Below are positions 1-8,125 of a stretch of 33,541 nucleotides of DNA, piece by piece. The position numbers and the translations under genes are program-made. This DNA comes from an uncultured Rhodospirillales bacterium. GTDB lineage: Bacteria; Pseudomonadota; Alphaproteobacteria; Acetobacterales; Acetobacteraceae. The DNA lies in contig CAITOL010000099.1 of the NCBI GenBank assembly GCA_903893975.1, positions 1-33,541 on the forward strand, in the 5' to 3' direction. The notes beneath the pieces were generated by a model, which ran no database searches, was not told the DNA's origin, and saw only the letters and a program-made list of their open reading frames with translations. Positions within the stretch are counted from its first letter, which is position 1. Each line of letters begins with the position of its first letter.

Positions 1-29
1 CTTTGCTGGACTGACCACCCTCATCCCGG

Positions 30-55
30 CCTTCTCCCGCAAGCGCGGGAGAAGG
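30..55. repeat. REP-like intergenic palindrome
   Basis: A perfect inverted repeat has 11-bp arms (30-40 and 45-55, CCTTCTCCCGC against GCGGGAGAAGG) around the 4-base loop AAGC. A run of nine G follows at 57-65. Short CCTTCTCCCGC-type hairpins of this form are common intergenic dispersed repeats in high-GC alphaproteobacteria. No second copy was seen in the window, so calling it a dispersed repeat rests on its form. It could also act as a bidirectional terminator for a gene left of the window. Confidence 0.5.
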
Positions 56-137
56 AGGGGGGGGGTGACGGGGTGGGTTTGTTTGGGGTGGGCTGCTTCG
101 GTGCGGGCGGGAGGGGGCGAAGAAAGGGTTGCAGCGG

Positions 138-761
138 ATGAGAAAAATGGTTATTATTTTTAACATGCCCGAAACCCCTTCCCTTCCCCCTTCAGACGCG
201 CCGGCGTTGGCGCGGCGGTTGGGGGTTATTTTGCTGGCGTTGGCGGGGGTGGTAGCGGCGCGGTTTTTGCGGCGGCCGGGGTTGGCGGGGTTGATTGTGC
301 CGTTGTGGCGGCGGTTGACGCATGTGGCGCGGCGGTTTGAGCGGGCGGCGGTTTGGGTGCCCGGGCCGAAGCGGGTGCGGGCGGCGCGGGTTCGGGCGCG
401 GGCGGTTGGGGTTCGGCTGCCCTCGGCGCAGGGGTGGTTGGTGCGGGCGTTGGGGTATGAGGCGGCGGGCTATGGGTCGCAGTTGGCGCATTTGCTGGAT
501 GAGGCGGAGATGCAGGCGCTGATTGCGGCGGTGCCCGCGGTTGGGCGGGTGTTGCGGCCGGTGTGCTGGATGTTGGGGTTGGCGGAGGTGCGGTCGGCGC
601 CGGAACGGGCGGCGGATGCGGCGGTAGTGGCGGAGGGCCGGGTGATCCGGCGGCGGGCCTGGCCGTTATGGCCGCGCCCGACCAGGCCGAAGCCCGCGCC
701 ACCGCCGTTGCCGTGGGATGGGTGGGTGGCGCCGGAGCGAAATTTGCCCCGGCGCTGGTGA
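138..761 (+). CDS. hypothetical small membrane-anchored protein
   Basis: I do not recognise this 207-aa protein. A hydrophobic stretch near residues 23-40 (LGVILLALAGVVAARFL) looks like one N-terminal membrane anchor. It is followed by an Arg/Val/Ala-rich central region and a Pro/Arg-rich C-terminus. The ATG at 138 was chosen because AAGGG lies 9 bases upstream. A TTG at 129 sits too close to that motif, and the ATG at 165 has no Shine-Dalgarno sequence. Leucine is often encoded by TTG and glycine by GGG. That follows the G-rich plus strand here and makes the ORF less certain, but its composition and the absence of a competing real gene support it. It converges with the next gene across a T-rich 70-bp gap. 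Confidence 0.55.
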   Translation: MRKMVIIFNMPETPSLPPSDAPALARRLGVILLALAGVVAARFLRRPGLAGLIVPLWRRLTHVARRFERAAVWVPGPKRVRAARVRARAVGVRLPSAQGWLVRALGYEAAGYGSQLAHLLDEAEMQALIAAVPAVGRVLRPVCWMLGLAEVRSAPERAADAAVVAEGRVIRRRAWPLWPRPTRPKPAPPPLPWDGWVAPERNLPRRW

Positions 762-831
762 GGGGTTGGCTTGGCTTTTTTGTTACGTTATCGTATCTTA
801 TTTTCCGTTTGATCTTTGAAGTTGCTTGGAA

Positions 832-2409
832 TTATACGCGACGGACGTTCCAGGGTTTGGCGACGCCGGGCAGGATGCCGGTGAGGTCTGAACGCCAGGC
901 GGAGGGTTGCATGGTGACGCCGCAGGGGGCGAAGGGGACGCTTTGCAGCACCTCCAACTGGATTTCTCCGGCGATGGCGGCTTGCTGGGCCGGGTCGGTG
1001 GTGGAGACCCAGCGGCGGCGGATGTCTTCATAGGCGTCGGAGTGGTACCAGCCGGCTTCCACCGTGTCGTTACCGCGCAGGCGGGAGTTGACCAGCGGGG
1101 TGGCGAGGGAGAGGCCGGGGATGGAGAGCATGTGCAGGTGCCAGCCGCCGGCCTCGATCGGGTCTTTTTTATTCACCCGGGTGGTCATGGTGGACCAGTC
1201 GGTGGTTTGCAGATCCAGATTGACGCCGATGCGGCGCAGCAGGTCGGCGAGGACTTCGCTGGCGGCTTTGACGTTCGGGTAGTCCCCGGGCATGACCTGG
1301 ACGATGCGTTCGCCCTTATAGCCGGCGGCGGCGAGGGCGGCTTTGGCGCCGGCGACATCGAGCGGCTTTTTCAGCTGATCGAGGCCCACCTGGGTTGCCG
1401 AGGGGCCGGGCGGGAAGAAGCCGACGCCGGTGCGTTGCAGCGAGGTATCCACCCCGGCGACGGCGTTGACGAAATCTGACTGATCCACCGCATGCAGGAT
1501 GGCGCGACGCATGGCGGGGTTGTTGAACGGGGCGAGCAGATGGTTGAAGCGGACCATTTTGAACTCGCCTTCGGTTTCCAGCACCTCGGCATGCAGTTTG
1601 GGGTCGCGTTTGATGGCGGGCATGAGGTCGTGGGCGGCAAATTCCCACCAGTCCTGCTCGCCTTTTTGCAGCGAGGCGTAGGCGGTGCCGATATCGGGCA
1701 TCGTGGTCCAGACCACGCGGTCGAAATGCATGATTTTCGGGCCGGTGCCGCGATCGGGCGTGCCGTTGGGGCGGGGGACGTAGCGGTCGAACCGTTCGTA
1801 GACGTTGCGGACGCCTTGCAGGCGCTCGGCGGCGACGTAGCGCAGCGGGCCGGAGCCGATGAGTTCGGGGATGGGTTTGAACGGGTCGGTCAGGGCCAGG
1901 CGTTCGGGCATCATCGCCGGCATGAAGGCGCCGGGTTTGCCGATGGCTTCGGGCAACATGGGGAAAGCGCGTTTGAGGCGGAAGACGATGGTGCGGTCGT
2001 CGGCGGCGGAGATTTCGTTGCTGATGGCCAGCAGTTCCATGCCGAGCACGTCGCGCGCGCCCCAGCGTTTGAGGCTGGCGACGCAATCGCGGGCGAGGAC
2101 TTGGGTGCCGTCGTGCCAAAGCAGGCCGTCGCGCAGGCGGATGCGCCAGGTGAGGCCGTTATCCTCCACCACATGGCCTTCGGCCATTTGCGGCTGGGCG
2201 TGATAGTTCGAATCGGTGCCGTAAAGCTGGTCGAACACCAGGCCGCCATGGTTGCGGGTGATGTTGGTGGTGGAGGTGTGCGGGTCCAGGAAGACGAGGT
2301 CGATCTGGGGGATGAAGCGCAGGACGCGTGCGCTTTCGGCCGCGATGACCGCCGGGGCGGCCAGGGTGAGCGCGCCGCCGATGAAGCCGCGCCGTCCGAG
2401 TTTCGGCAT
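832..2409 (-). CDS. ABC transporter substrate-binding protein, family 5 (peptide/nickel type)
   Basis: This 525-aa periplasmic solute-binding protein belongs to the SBP_bac_5 (DppA/OppA/NikA) family, which delivers oligopeptides, opines, nickel chelates or similar ligands to an ABC importer. The start at 2409 is fixed by GGAGG 8 bases upstream; longer in-frame starts have no such site. The N-terminus has a Tat-type twin-arginine signal (RRGFIGG, then a hydrophobic stretch ending AVIAAES). The body shows family features such as a LRDGLLWHDG-like segment and an ILHAVDQSDFV-like helix. No permease or ATPase gene is nearby, so it is an orphan binding protein. It lies 81 bp downstream of the transporter pair on the same strand. 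The ligand cannot be told from sequence. Confidence 0.9.
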   Translation of the reverse strand: MPKLGRRGFIGGALTLAAPAVIAAESARVLRFIPQIDLVFLDPHTSTTNITRNHGGLVFDQLYGTDSNYHAQPQMAEGHVVEDNGLTWRIRLRDGLLWHDGTQVLARDCVASLKRWGARDVLGMELLAISNEISAADDRTIVFRLKRAFPMLPEAIGKPGAFMPAMMPERLALTDPFKPIPELIGSGPLRYVAAERLQGVRNVYERFDRYVPRPNGTPDRGTGPKIMHFDRVVWTTMPDIGTAYASLQKGEQDWWEFAAHDLMPAIKRDPKLHAEVLETEGEFKMVRFNHLLAPFNNPAMRRAILHAVDQSDFVNAVAGVDTSLQRTGVGFFPPGPSATQVGLDQLKKPLDVAGAKAALAAAGYKGERIVQVMPGDYPNVKAASEVLADLLRRIGVNLDLQTTDWSTMTTRVNKKDPIEAGGWHLHMLSIPGLSLATPLVNSRLRGNDTVEAGWYHSDAYEDIRRRWVSTTDPAQQAAIAGEIQLEVLQSVPFAPCGVTMQPSAWRSDLTGILPGVAKPWNVRRV

Positions 2410-2490
2410 TGTTGGAGCCTCCCGCATTTTTGTTGCCCGCATTTTAGTTGACGGTATCTGACCGCGCGCGGCGGGGAAGCGCAAGATGGG

Positions 2491-3015
2491 TCAGAAGCGG
2501 AAGAGGTAGCCGCAGAGGCCGCCGAGGGCGAGGACGAGGAGCGGGTGGATTTCGCTGAGGGTGAGGGCGATGGCGGCGGCGGCGGTGATGGCGGGTGCGG
2601 CGAGGCCGGTTTCGGTGCCGCGCATGAGGGCGATGGCGGAGGCGAAGATGAGGCCGATGGAGACTGGGGCGAGGCCGCGCTCGACCCAGACCCGCCAGCC
2701 GGCGTCGCGGTAGCGGCCCCAGACGCGGGCGGCGGCGTGGACCAGCAGGCAGGTGGGGCCGTACATCGCCAGGGTGGCGACGGCGGCACCGGTGAGGCCG
2801 GCGGCTTTCTGCCCGACCAGCGAGGCGATGAGCGAGCCGGGGCCGGGGGCGAGGCGGGAGATGGCGAAGAGGTCGAGGAAGTCTTTGTCGGTCATCCAGC
2901 CTTGGGTGGTGACGGCGGCGTGCTGCATGGCGGGGATGACGCTGTTGCCGCCGCCGACCGCGAGGAGGGACAGGCCGAGAAAGAGGAGCGCGAGTTTGAG
3001 CAGCACGCCGGTCAT
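2491..3015 (-). CDS. chromate transporter family protein, second half-size subunit
   Basis: This 174-aa integral membrane protein of the CHR (ChrA) family corresponds to one half of a full-length ChrA. It has GGGNSVIPAM near the N-terminus, then the LAPGPGSLIASLVG signature and several hydrophobic segments. Its start overlaps the stop of the upstream half gene (ATGA, 3012-3015), so the two are translationally coupled. Short-chain CHR proteins are known to work as pairs with opposite membrane topology. The exported ion may be chromate or sulfate, but the sequence does not settle this. Confidence 0.85.
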   Translation of the reverse strand: MTGVLLKLALLFLGLSLLAVGGGNSVIPAMQHAAVTTQGWMTDKDFLDLFAISRLAPGPGSLIASLVGQKAAGLTGAAVATLAMYGPTCLLVHAAARVWGRYRDAGWRVWVERGLAPVSIGLIFASAIALMRGTETGLAAPAITAAAAIALTLSEIHPLLVLALGGLCGYLFRF

Positions 3016-3551
3016 GGTCGGGCGCCCCAGAGGCCGAGCGGGATGGCGGCGATGAGGACGGCGACCAGCGGCAGGCCGGCTAGGCCGATGGCGGCGGCGA
3101 TGGCGGCGAGGAGGCAGTACGGCCAGAGGCCGGTGATGTTCTTGCGCATCATCCGCACGCCGTTGGCGACGTTCATGCCGATGGCGGCGGCGCCGATGCC
3201 GGTCATGACCGGTTCGACGCCGGGGATGTCGCGGATTTCGGTGAAGAGGGCGCCCATGGCGAGGACGGCGATGACGGGGACGAGTAGCATGCCGATGAGG
3301 GCGGCGAGCGCGCCGGCGGGGCCGCGCAAGGTGGTGCCGACGAAGACGGCGAGGTTGACGCCGTTGGCGCCCGGGGCGATTTGCGCGAGGGCGAGGCCGC
3401 CGACGAATTCACGTTCCCCCATCCAGGCGCGGCGATGCACGACTTCGCGCCGGATCCAGGCGCTCATGCCGCCGCCGAAGCTTTGCATGCCGATGGCGAG
3501 GAATACCCAGGCGATGGCGCGCAGGCTGGGTTTGGGCGCGGGGGCGGGCAT
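3012..3551 (-). CDS. chromate transporter family protein, first half-size subunit
   Basis: This protein is 179 aa from the ATG at 3551; an in-frame TTG at 3587 would add 12 residues, and neither start has a clear ribosome site. It is a CHR-family half transporter, with an N-terminal amphipathic helix, SFGGGMSAWIRREVV, a REFVGGLALAQIAPGANGVN segment and about five hydrophobic spans. Canonical ChrA has FGGP-x-AH near the N-terminus; here it reads FGGGMSAW, so the Pro and His are missing. It is the first gene of a coupled pair with the next half. Family assignment is firm; ion specificity is not. Confidence 0.82.
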   Translation of the reverse strand: MPAPAPKPSLRAIAWVFLAIGMQSFGGGMSAWIRREVVHRRAWMGEREFVGGLALAQIAPGANGVNLAVFVGTTLRGPAGALAALIGMLLVPVIAVLAMGALFTEIRDIPGVEPVMTGIGAAAIGMNVANGVRMMRKNITGLWPYCLLAAIAAAIGLAGLPLVAVLIAAIPLGLWGARP

Positions 3552-3587
3552 GCGGGGGGGTGGACCGATCGTGCGGGGGCAGGCCAA

Positions 3588-3640
3588 CGGGGGGGCGGCT
3601 GGGTCAGCTGGCAGCCCCCCTTGGGCTTGCGGTGCGGGGG
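3588..3640 (-). terminator. possible hairpin between flavin monooxygenase and transporter genes
   Basis: A GC-rich imperfect inverted repeat (a G-run plus GCTG, with CAGC plus a C-run opposite) lies just after the monooxygenase stop on the minus strand. There is no T tract on either strand, so intrinsic termination is uncertain. Confidence 0.25.
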
Positions 3641-4984
3641 TTACTTTTTGGCTTTTTTGCCGGCGGGTTTGGCGGGGGCCTTTTTGGCTGGGGCTTTCGG
3701 GGCTGGGGCTTTTTTGGTTGCGGCTTTCGGGGCGGCCTTCTTCGCGGCCGCCTGGGCGGCGCGGAGTTTGGCGATATCCGGCACGTTGCTGGCCGAGGCG
3801 CTGAGCATGGCGGATTTGGTGACGGCGAGGGCTTCCGCGGCGGCCTTGTTGTCGATGATCTTGGCCATCACCGCGTCGCGCGCGCGGTCGAAGGCGCCGC
3901 GGTTTTCGATGACGTAGGTTTGCGACTTGCGCAGGCCTTGCAGGTAGCCGTTGATTTCCGGCACCACGTAGCGGGCAACCAGGTCCCAGCTGCGCATGGT
4001 GTTTTCCGGGTTGGCCCAGTCATGCACGAAGCCGATAACGGTGCCGAAGCCGCCGGAGACTTCGAGCACGGATTTGATGGTTTGCACCAGATCGTCCGGG
4101 GTGCCGATGGTGGCGGCGGCGCCGGGGAGGAAGGCGGTTTTGTCGACCGCTTCATCCGGGGTGGTGAAGGGCTTGGCGCCTGGGCGCTGCAAGGTGGCGG
4201 TGATGTATTCATTGTGGTGGCGCATCAGGCCGTCGCGGGCCTGTTCGCGGGCTTTCTCCCGGGTTTCGGCGATGTGCCAGCTGAGCAGGACGCGCCAGTT
4301 TTTCCGGTCCACGGTCTGGCCATGCTTTTTGGCAGCGGCCTCGGCGAAGCCCCATTGCGTGGGCAGGGATTGCAGGCCCTCGCTGGACATCGAGCCGATG
4401 GAGATGATGCCGATGCCGTGCTTGCCGGCCAGGGTCATGCCGGAGGGGCTGATCTGGGAGGCGACGGCGAAGGGCATGTCTTCCTGCAAGGGGAGCAGTT
4501 GCAGTGCGGCGTCGTTGAGGGTGAACCAGTCGGTTTTCGCGGTGACCCGTTCGCCGCGCATCAGGCGGCGGATGACGCCGATGGCTTCATCCTGCCGGTC
4601 GCGCAGCACCATCGGGTCCAGGCCGAGCGCATGGGCGTCGGAGGCGAGGGCGCCGGGGCCGGAGCCGAAAATGGCGCGGCCGCCGGTCATGTGGTCCAGC
4701 TGCACCATGCGTTGGGCGACGTTGAACGGGTGGTGATAGGGCAGCGAGACCACGCCGGTGCCGAGCATGATGCGGTGGGTGCGTTCGCCGGCGGCGGCGA
4801 GGAACATTTCCGGCGAGGCAATCATTTCCCAGCCGCTGGAATGGTGCTCGCCGCACCAGAATTCATCGTAGCCGAGTTTGTCGAGATGCTCGGTCAAATC
4901 CAGGTCGCGGCGGAATTGCAGCATCGGGTGTTCGCCGATGGGGTGATGCGGGGCGAGAAAGGCACCAAAGCGGAGGCGGGACAT
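3641..4984 (-). CDS. LLM-class (luciferase-like) flavin-dependent monooxygenase with Lys/Ala/Pro-rich tail
   Basis: This 447-aa protein belongs to the bacterial luciferase-like superfamily, which uses reduced FMN and O2 to oxidise small organic substrates. The start at 4984 follows AGGAG by about 7 bases. Residues 1 to about 380 carry the TIM-barrel fold, with DEFWCGEHHSSGWE near 40-52, GTGVVSLPYHHPFNVA near 76-91 and GRAIFGSGPGAL near 102-113. These match the hydrocarbon or limonene-type monooxygenase subgroup. The last roughly 43 residues (nt 3641-3772) are a low-complexity Ala/Lys/Pro tail with about 14 lysines, like tails of histone H1-like bacterial proteins and not part of the family. 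The tail could bind nucleic acid, membrane or an acidic partner. A SMP-30-type lactonase gene lies 56 bp upstream on the same strand. Confidence 0.88.
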   Translation of the reverse strand: MSRLRFGAFLAPHHPIGEHPMLQFRRDLDLTEHLDKLGYDEFWCGEHHSSGWEMIASPEMFLAAAGERTHRIMLGTGVVSLPYHHPFNVAQRMVQLDHMTGGRAIFGSGPGALASDAHALGLDPMVLRDRQDEAIGVIRRLMRGERVTAKTDWFTLNDAALQLLPLQEDMPFAVASQISPSGMTLAGKHGIGIISIGSMSSEGLQSLPTQWGFAEAAAKKHGQTVDRKNWRVLLSWHIAETREKAREQARDGLMRHHNEYITATLQRPGAKPFTTPDEAVDKTAFLPGAAATIGTPDDLVQTIKSVLEVSGGFGTVIGFVHDWANPENTMRSWDLVARYVVPEINGYLQGLRKSQTYVIENRGAFDRARDAVMAKIIDNKAAAEALAVTKSAMLSASASNVPDIAKLRAAQAAAKKAAPKAATKKAPAPKAPAKKAPAKPAGKKAKK

Positions 4985-5040
4985 AGGGGGCTCCTGGACA
5001 GGTTTATTGATTGGGCGGGCAGTTTGGGGAAACTGGCCGA

Positions 5041-5892
5041 TCAGGGCAAGCCGGCACCGGGGACGGAAACCCGCACCACGTCGATCCCGCCCTGGCGTTG
5101 TTCGGCGATGGCCGGGCCGGTGCCGGGTGCGGTGGAGACGTAGAGGTCGCGACGGTCCGTGCCGCCCAACATGCACGCATAGGCAAAGCGGCCTTCAGGG
5201 AGGGCGATACGATCGACAATTTCTCCACCTTGGCGGACGCGCAACAAATCTGGACCTCGCGCGTCGGCGATCCAGATGGCGCCTTCGGCATCGAGGCAGA
5301 TGCCGTCCGGGAAATGGCCGGGCAGGTCGGCGAAGACGCGGCGGTCGTGCAGGGTGCCATCGGCGGCGACTCGGAAACTGGTCAGGCGCTGGCCCATGGT
5401 CTCCGCGATGATCATGGTGCCGCCGTCTGGGGTGATGACGGTGCCGTTGGGGAAGTGCAGCCCCTCGGCGGCGGCCGAGACGGTGCCGTCGGGCGCGATG
5501 CAGGCGAGGGTGGCCGGACGTTCGGCCTCCCCCTGGTACCGGTCGAAGCCGAAATTGCCGACATAGGCGCGGCCGGCGCGATCGACCACCATGTCGTTAC
5601 ACGGGCCGCCGGCGAGATGCGACAGATCGGCCACCAATTCAAGCCCGGTGCCGGCGAGGCGCATCAGTTTGCGATCGAGCATGGACACGATCAGCAGGGT
5701 GCCATCCGGGCGCCAGCCGAGACCCGAGGGTTGCGCGGGGACGGTGACGATGGTTTCGGCCGTGCCGGCCGGGCCGATGGCGATGACGCGATGGCTGTAG
5801 AAATCGGAGAACCACAACCGGCCGGCATGCCAGCGTGGCGCCTCGGTGAAGGTGAGGTCGCGCAGCACGGGCCGCAGGGTGGATGTGGGCAT
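5041..5892 (-). CDS. SMP-30/gluconolactonase/LRE family protein
   Basis: This 283-aa six-bladed beta-propeller belongs to the SMP-30/gluconolactonase family. These are divalent-metal lactonases that hydrolyse sugar or other lactones. Expected metal ligands are in place: Glu in FTEAPRWH (residue 17), Asn in LHFPNGTVITPDG and Asp in the AIWIADARG region. The length matches the family and no signal peptide is seen, so it should be cytosolic. It lies just upstream of the flavin monooxygenase on the same strand. A Baeyer-Villiger-like oxidation followed by lactone opening is a possible joint role, but that is inference. Confidence 0.88.
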   Translation of the reverse strand: MPTSTLRPVLRDLTFTEAPRWHAGRLWFSDFYSHRVIAIGPAGTAETIVTVPAQPSGLGWRPDGTLLIVSMLDRKLMRLAGTGLELVADLSHLAGGPCNDMVVDRAGRAYVGNFGFDRYQGEAERPATLACIAPDGTVSAAAEGLHFPNGTVITPDGGTMIIAETMGQRLTSFRVAADGTLHDRRVFADLPGHFPDGICLDAEGAIWIADARGPDLLRVRQGGEIVDRIALPEGRFAYACMLGGTDRRDLYVSTAPGTGPAIAEQRQGGIDVVRVSVPGAGLP

Positions 5893-5965
5893 TGGTGGTT
5901 CTCCGGACGTTTGCCCGGATCATATCGCAGGGGTGGTGGATTGCCAGAGGGCGTGGCAACGAGGG

Positions 5966-5991
5966 GGCCGCGCCTGAAGCCAGGCGCGGCC
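5966..5991 (-). terminator. GC-rich hairpin downstream of FAS1 gene
   Basis: A perfect inverted repeat has 11-bp arms (5966-5976 and 5981-5991, GGCCGCGCCTG against CAGGCGCGGCC) with loop AAGC. It lies 14 bp past the FAS1 stop on the minus strand. No uridine run follows, so it may be a weak terminator or an mRNA-stabilising hairpin. Confidence 0.45.
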
Positions 5992-6004
5992 GGAGGCGTG
6001 GCGG

Positions 6005-6598
6005 TTAGCCGGGGAGCATGACTTTGTCGATCACCTGGATGACGCCGTTGGATTGCACGACGTCGTAGGTGGTGATGTGGGCGACGTCGCCCTTGGCGTC
6101 GATGACCAGCACGTTGTGCGGGCCGTTCATTTTCACCATCAGCTTTTCGCCGGCGACCGTGGTGAGGGTGGCGGTGCCGTTGGCGTCCATCACCATTTTG
6201 TGCAGGGCATCGAAGTCCAGCTTGCCGGGCACGACGTGGTAGGTGAGCACCTTGGTCAGGGTCGCCTTGTTCTCCGGCTTTAGCAGGGTGGCGACGGTGC
6301 CGGCGGGCAGCATGGCGAAAGCGTCGTTGGTGGGCGCGAAGACGGTGAACGGACCTGGGGTCTTCAAGGTTTGCACGAGGCCGGCGGCTTTGACTGCGGC
6401 GACGAGGGTGGTGTGGTCGGCCGAGTTGACGGCGTTGTCGACGATATCTTTGCCGGCGAACATTTGCTGGCCGCCCACCATCACCGGGGCGGGCATGGCG
6501 GCGGCGGCCATCGGGGTGGGGGCTTGCGCGCCGGCCTGGGCGCAGGCGGCGAGGAGCAGGGCGGTGACGGTCAGCGGGGCGAATTTGCGAAAGGTCAT
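6005..6598 (-). CDS. fasciclin (FAS1) domain lipoprotein
   Basis: This 197-aa protein starts at 6598, with AGGAA about 9 bases upstream; a longer frame to 6646 lacks a ribosome site. The N-terminus is a lipoprotein signal, with lipobox LAAC placing the acylated Cys at residue 19. A short Ala/Pro linker follows, then one FAS1 domain. Its H1 box is visible as [14 protein letters not shown] and its H2 region as [18 protein letters not shown]1 domains mediate adhesion at the cell surface. The gene appears to stand alone between a hairpin downstream and the MATE gene upstream. Confidence 0.92.
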   Translation of the reverse strand: MTFRKFAPLTVTALLLAACAQAGAQAPTPMAAAAMPAPVMVGGQQMFAGKDIVDNAVNSADHTTLVAAVKAAGLVQTLKTPGPFTVFAPTNDAFAMLPAGTVATLLKPENKATLTKVLTYHVVPGKLDFDALHKMVMDANGTATLTTVAGEKLMVKMNGPHNVLVIDAKGDVAHITTYDVVQSNGVIQVIDKVMLPG

Positions 6599-6700
6599 GG
6601 CGGCGGGTTCCTGATCGGTGAGGGCTGCACCAAGCAACCCCTTCACGACAGCGTTACGCAGCCATGCCGGCAGCAGATGCAGGCGACCGACGAAATAGTT

Positions 6701-8050
6701 TCAGGCCAATGCGCGGCTGAGCCGGCGGAAGCGCCAGGGGAGCAGCACGGCCGCCGCGGACAGGCCGGCGATCAGGCCCATCCACATGCCGCGCGCGCCG
6801 AGCCCGAGGCCAAACGCCAGATACCAGCCGACCGGCATTCCGATCACCCAATACGATATCGCGGTGATCAGCATCGGGACGCGGGTATCTTTCAGGCCGC
6901 GCAAAGCCCCTGCCCCGGTGACCTGAAACCCGTCTGACAGTTGAAAGATCGCCGCAAGCGCCAGCAGCGCCATGCCGCCGTGGATCACTGCCGGGTCGTC
7001 AGTATAAAGGCGCACGATTGCGCCGGGGATGGTGAGCATGAGCGTGGAGGACACGCCTTGGGTGAGCAGGGTGAGCAGAAATCCGGCCAGGCCGGCCCGG
7101 CGCACGGCGGCATAGTCCTGCCGCCCCATGGCGTTGCCCACGCGAACCGTGACCGCCATCGACATGGCCAGCGGCACCATGAAGCTGAGCGCGGCGATGT
7201 TCAGGGCGATCTGATGGCTGGCGACGGCAACCGGGCCGAGGCCGCCGATCATGACACCAACGGCACTGAACAATCCCATTTCCAGCAACACGCTGACCGC
7301 CATCGGGCCACCGAGGCGGAGGATGCCGAAGATGACGCTGAGGTCGGGCGTGCGCCGGCCGTGATGCCAGCCGAGATCGGCGAAGCGTGGGCTGAGGCGG
7401 ACATAGCCGAGCATGGCCAGCGCCTGCACCCAGAGCACGATGGTGTTAGCAACGCCGGACCCGAACGCCCCCCAAGCCGGCATGCCGAGGCGGCCGTACA
7501 TAAGCGACCAGGCGATTGGCAGCAACAACAGCACGGCGCCGATGCTGGCCACCATGGTGGCGCGCGGGCGTGAGGACCCATCGGCGAGGCCGCGACAGGC
7601 AACCCAGATGCCCATCGCCGGCCCGCCGAAGCTGGCGGCGCGCAGGAAGGCGGCGATATCGGCGTGCAGCGAGGCATCGATGCGCAGCAGCGGCGCGATC
7701 CGGCCGGAAAGCAGAAACACCAGCAGACCGGCGAGGCACCCGAGGGTCAGCGAGAGGTAGAGCCCCTGGCGGAACAGGGCCGCAGCCTCCCCCCGCCGGC
7801 CGGCGCCGTCGAGGTGGGCGATGGAGGGCGGCAGCGCCATCATGACGCCGATGATGCCCATGACCGGCACCATCCAGACATTGCCGCCCACTGCGACCGC
7901 GCCGAGCACGCCGGCGCCGAGATGGCCGGCGAGCATGGCTTCAACGATATTAGTGCCGAAGCCGGCGAGTTGCCCAATGACCAAGGGCAGGCCAAGGCGC
8001 AAGGTGGCGCGCAGATCCGTGCTGACGGATGCGCCGCTTTGGAACGACAT
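6701..8050 (-). CDS. MATE family efflux transporter
   Basis: This 449-aa inner-membrane protein has about 12 hydrophobic segments arranged as two MatE repeats, as in NorM. Each repeat opens with a segment like LVIGQLAGFGTNIVEAMLAG (first half) or AVSVLLEMGLFSAVGVMIGG (second half). Such proteins export cationic drugs and metabolites with Na+ or H+ antiport. The length is normal. The ATG at 8050 has only a weak AAAGG upstream. It is not tightly linked to its neighbours (75 bp to the SDR stop, 102 bp to the FAS1 start). Confidence 0.92.
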   Translation of the reverse strand: MSFQSGASVSTDLRATLRLGLPLVIGQLAGFGTNIVEAMLAGHLGAGVLGAVAVGGNVWMVPVMGIIGVMMALPPSIAHLDGAGRRGEAAALFRQGLYLSLTLGCLAGLLVFLLSGRIAPLLRIDASLHADIAAFLRAASFGGPAMGIWVACRGLADGSSRPRATMVASIGAVLLLLPIAWSLMYGRLGMPAWGAFGSGVANTIVLWVQALAMLGYVRLSPRFADLGWHHGRRTPDLSVIFGILRLGGPMAVSVLLEMGLFSAVGVMIGGLGPVAVASHQIALNIAALSFMVPLAMSMAVTVRVGNAMGRQDYAAVRRAGLAGFLLTLLTQGVSSTLMLTIPGAIVRLYTDDPAVIHGGMALLALAAIFQLSDGFQVTGAGALRGLKDTRVPMLITAISYWVIGMPVGWYLAFGLGLGARGMWMGLIAGLSAAAVLLPWRFRRLSRALA

Positions 8051-8125
8051 TTTCGGCCTTTATATGACGAGTTCGGCGACTGGCGATGTTGGTCTGGCTC
8101 TACCCATCAATGCGGCCCGCGGCAA

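Noticed and set aside
563-1033. Open frame on + running from the first gene into the substrate-binding protein gene
   Set aside because: Gly/Ala low-complexity translation from G-rich sequence, opposite a well-supported gene, with no ribosome site.
4985-5176. 64-residue N-terminal extension of the flavin monooxygenase frame
   Set aside because: Arg/Pro-rich shadow of the SMP-30 gene; the start at 4984 has an AGGAG site and the natural family N-terminus.
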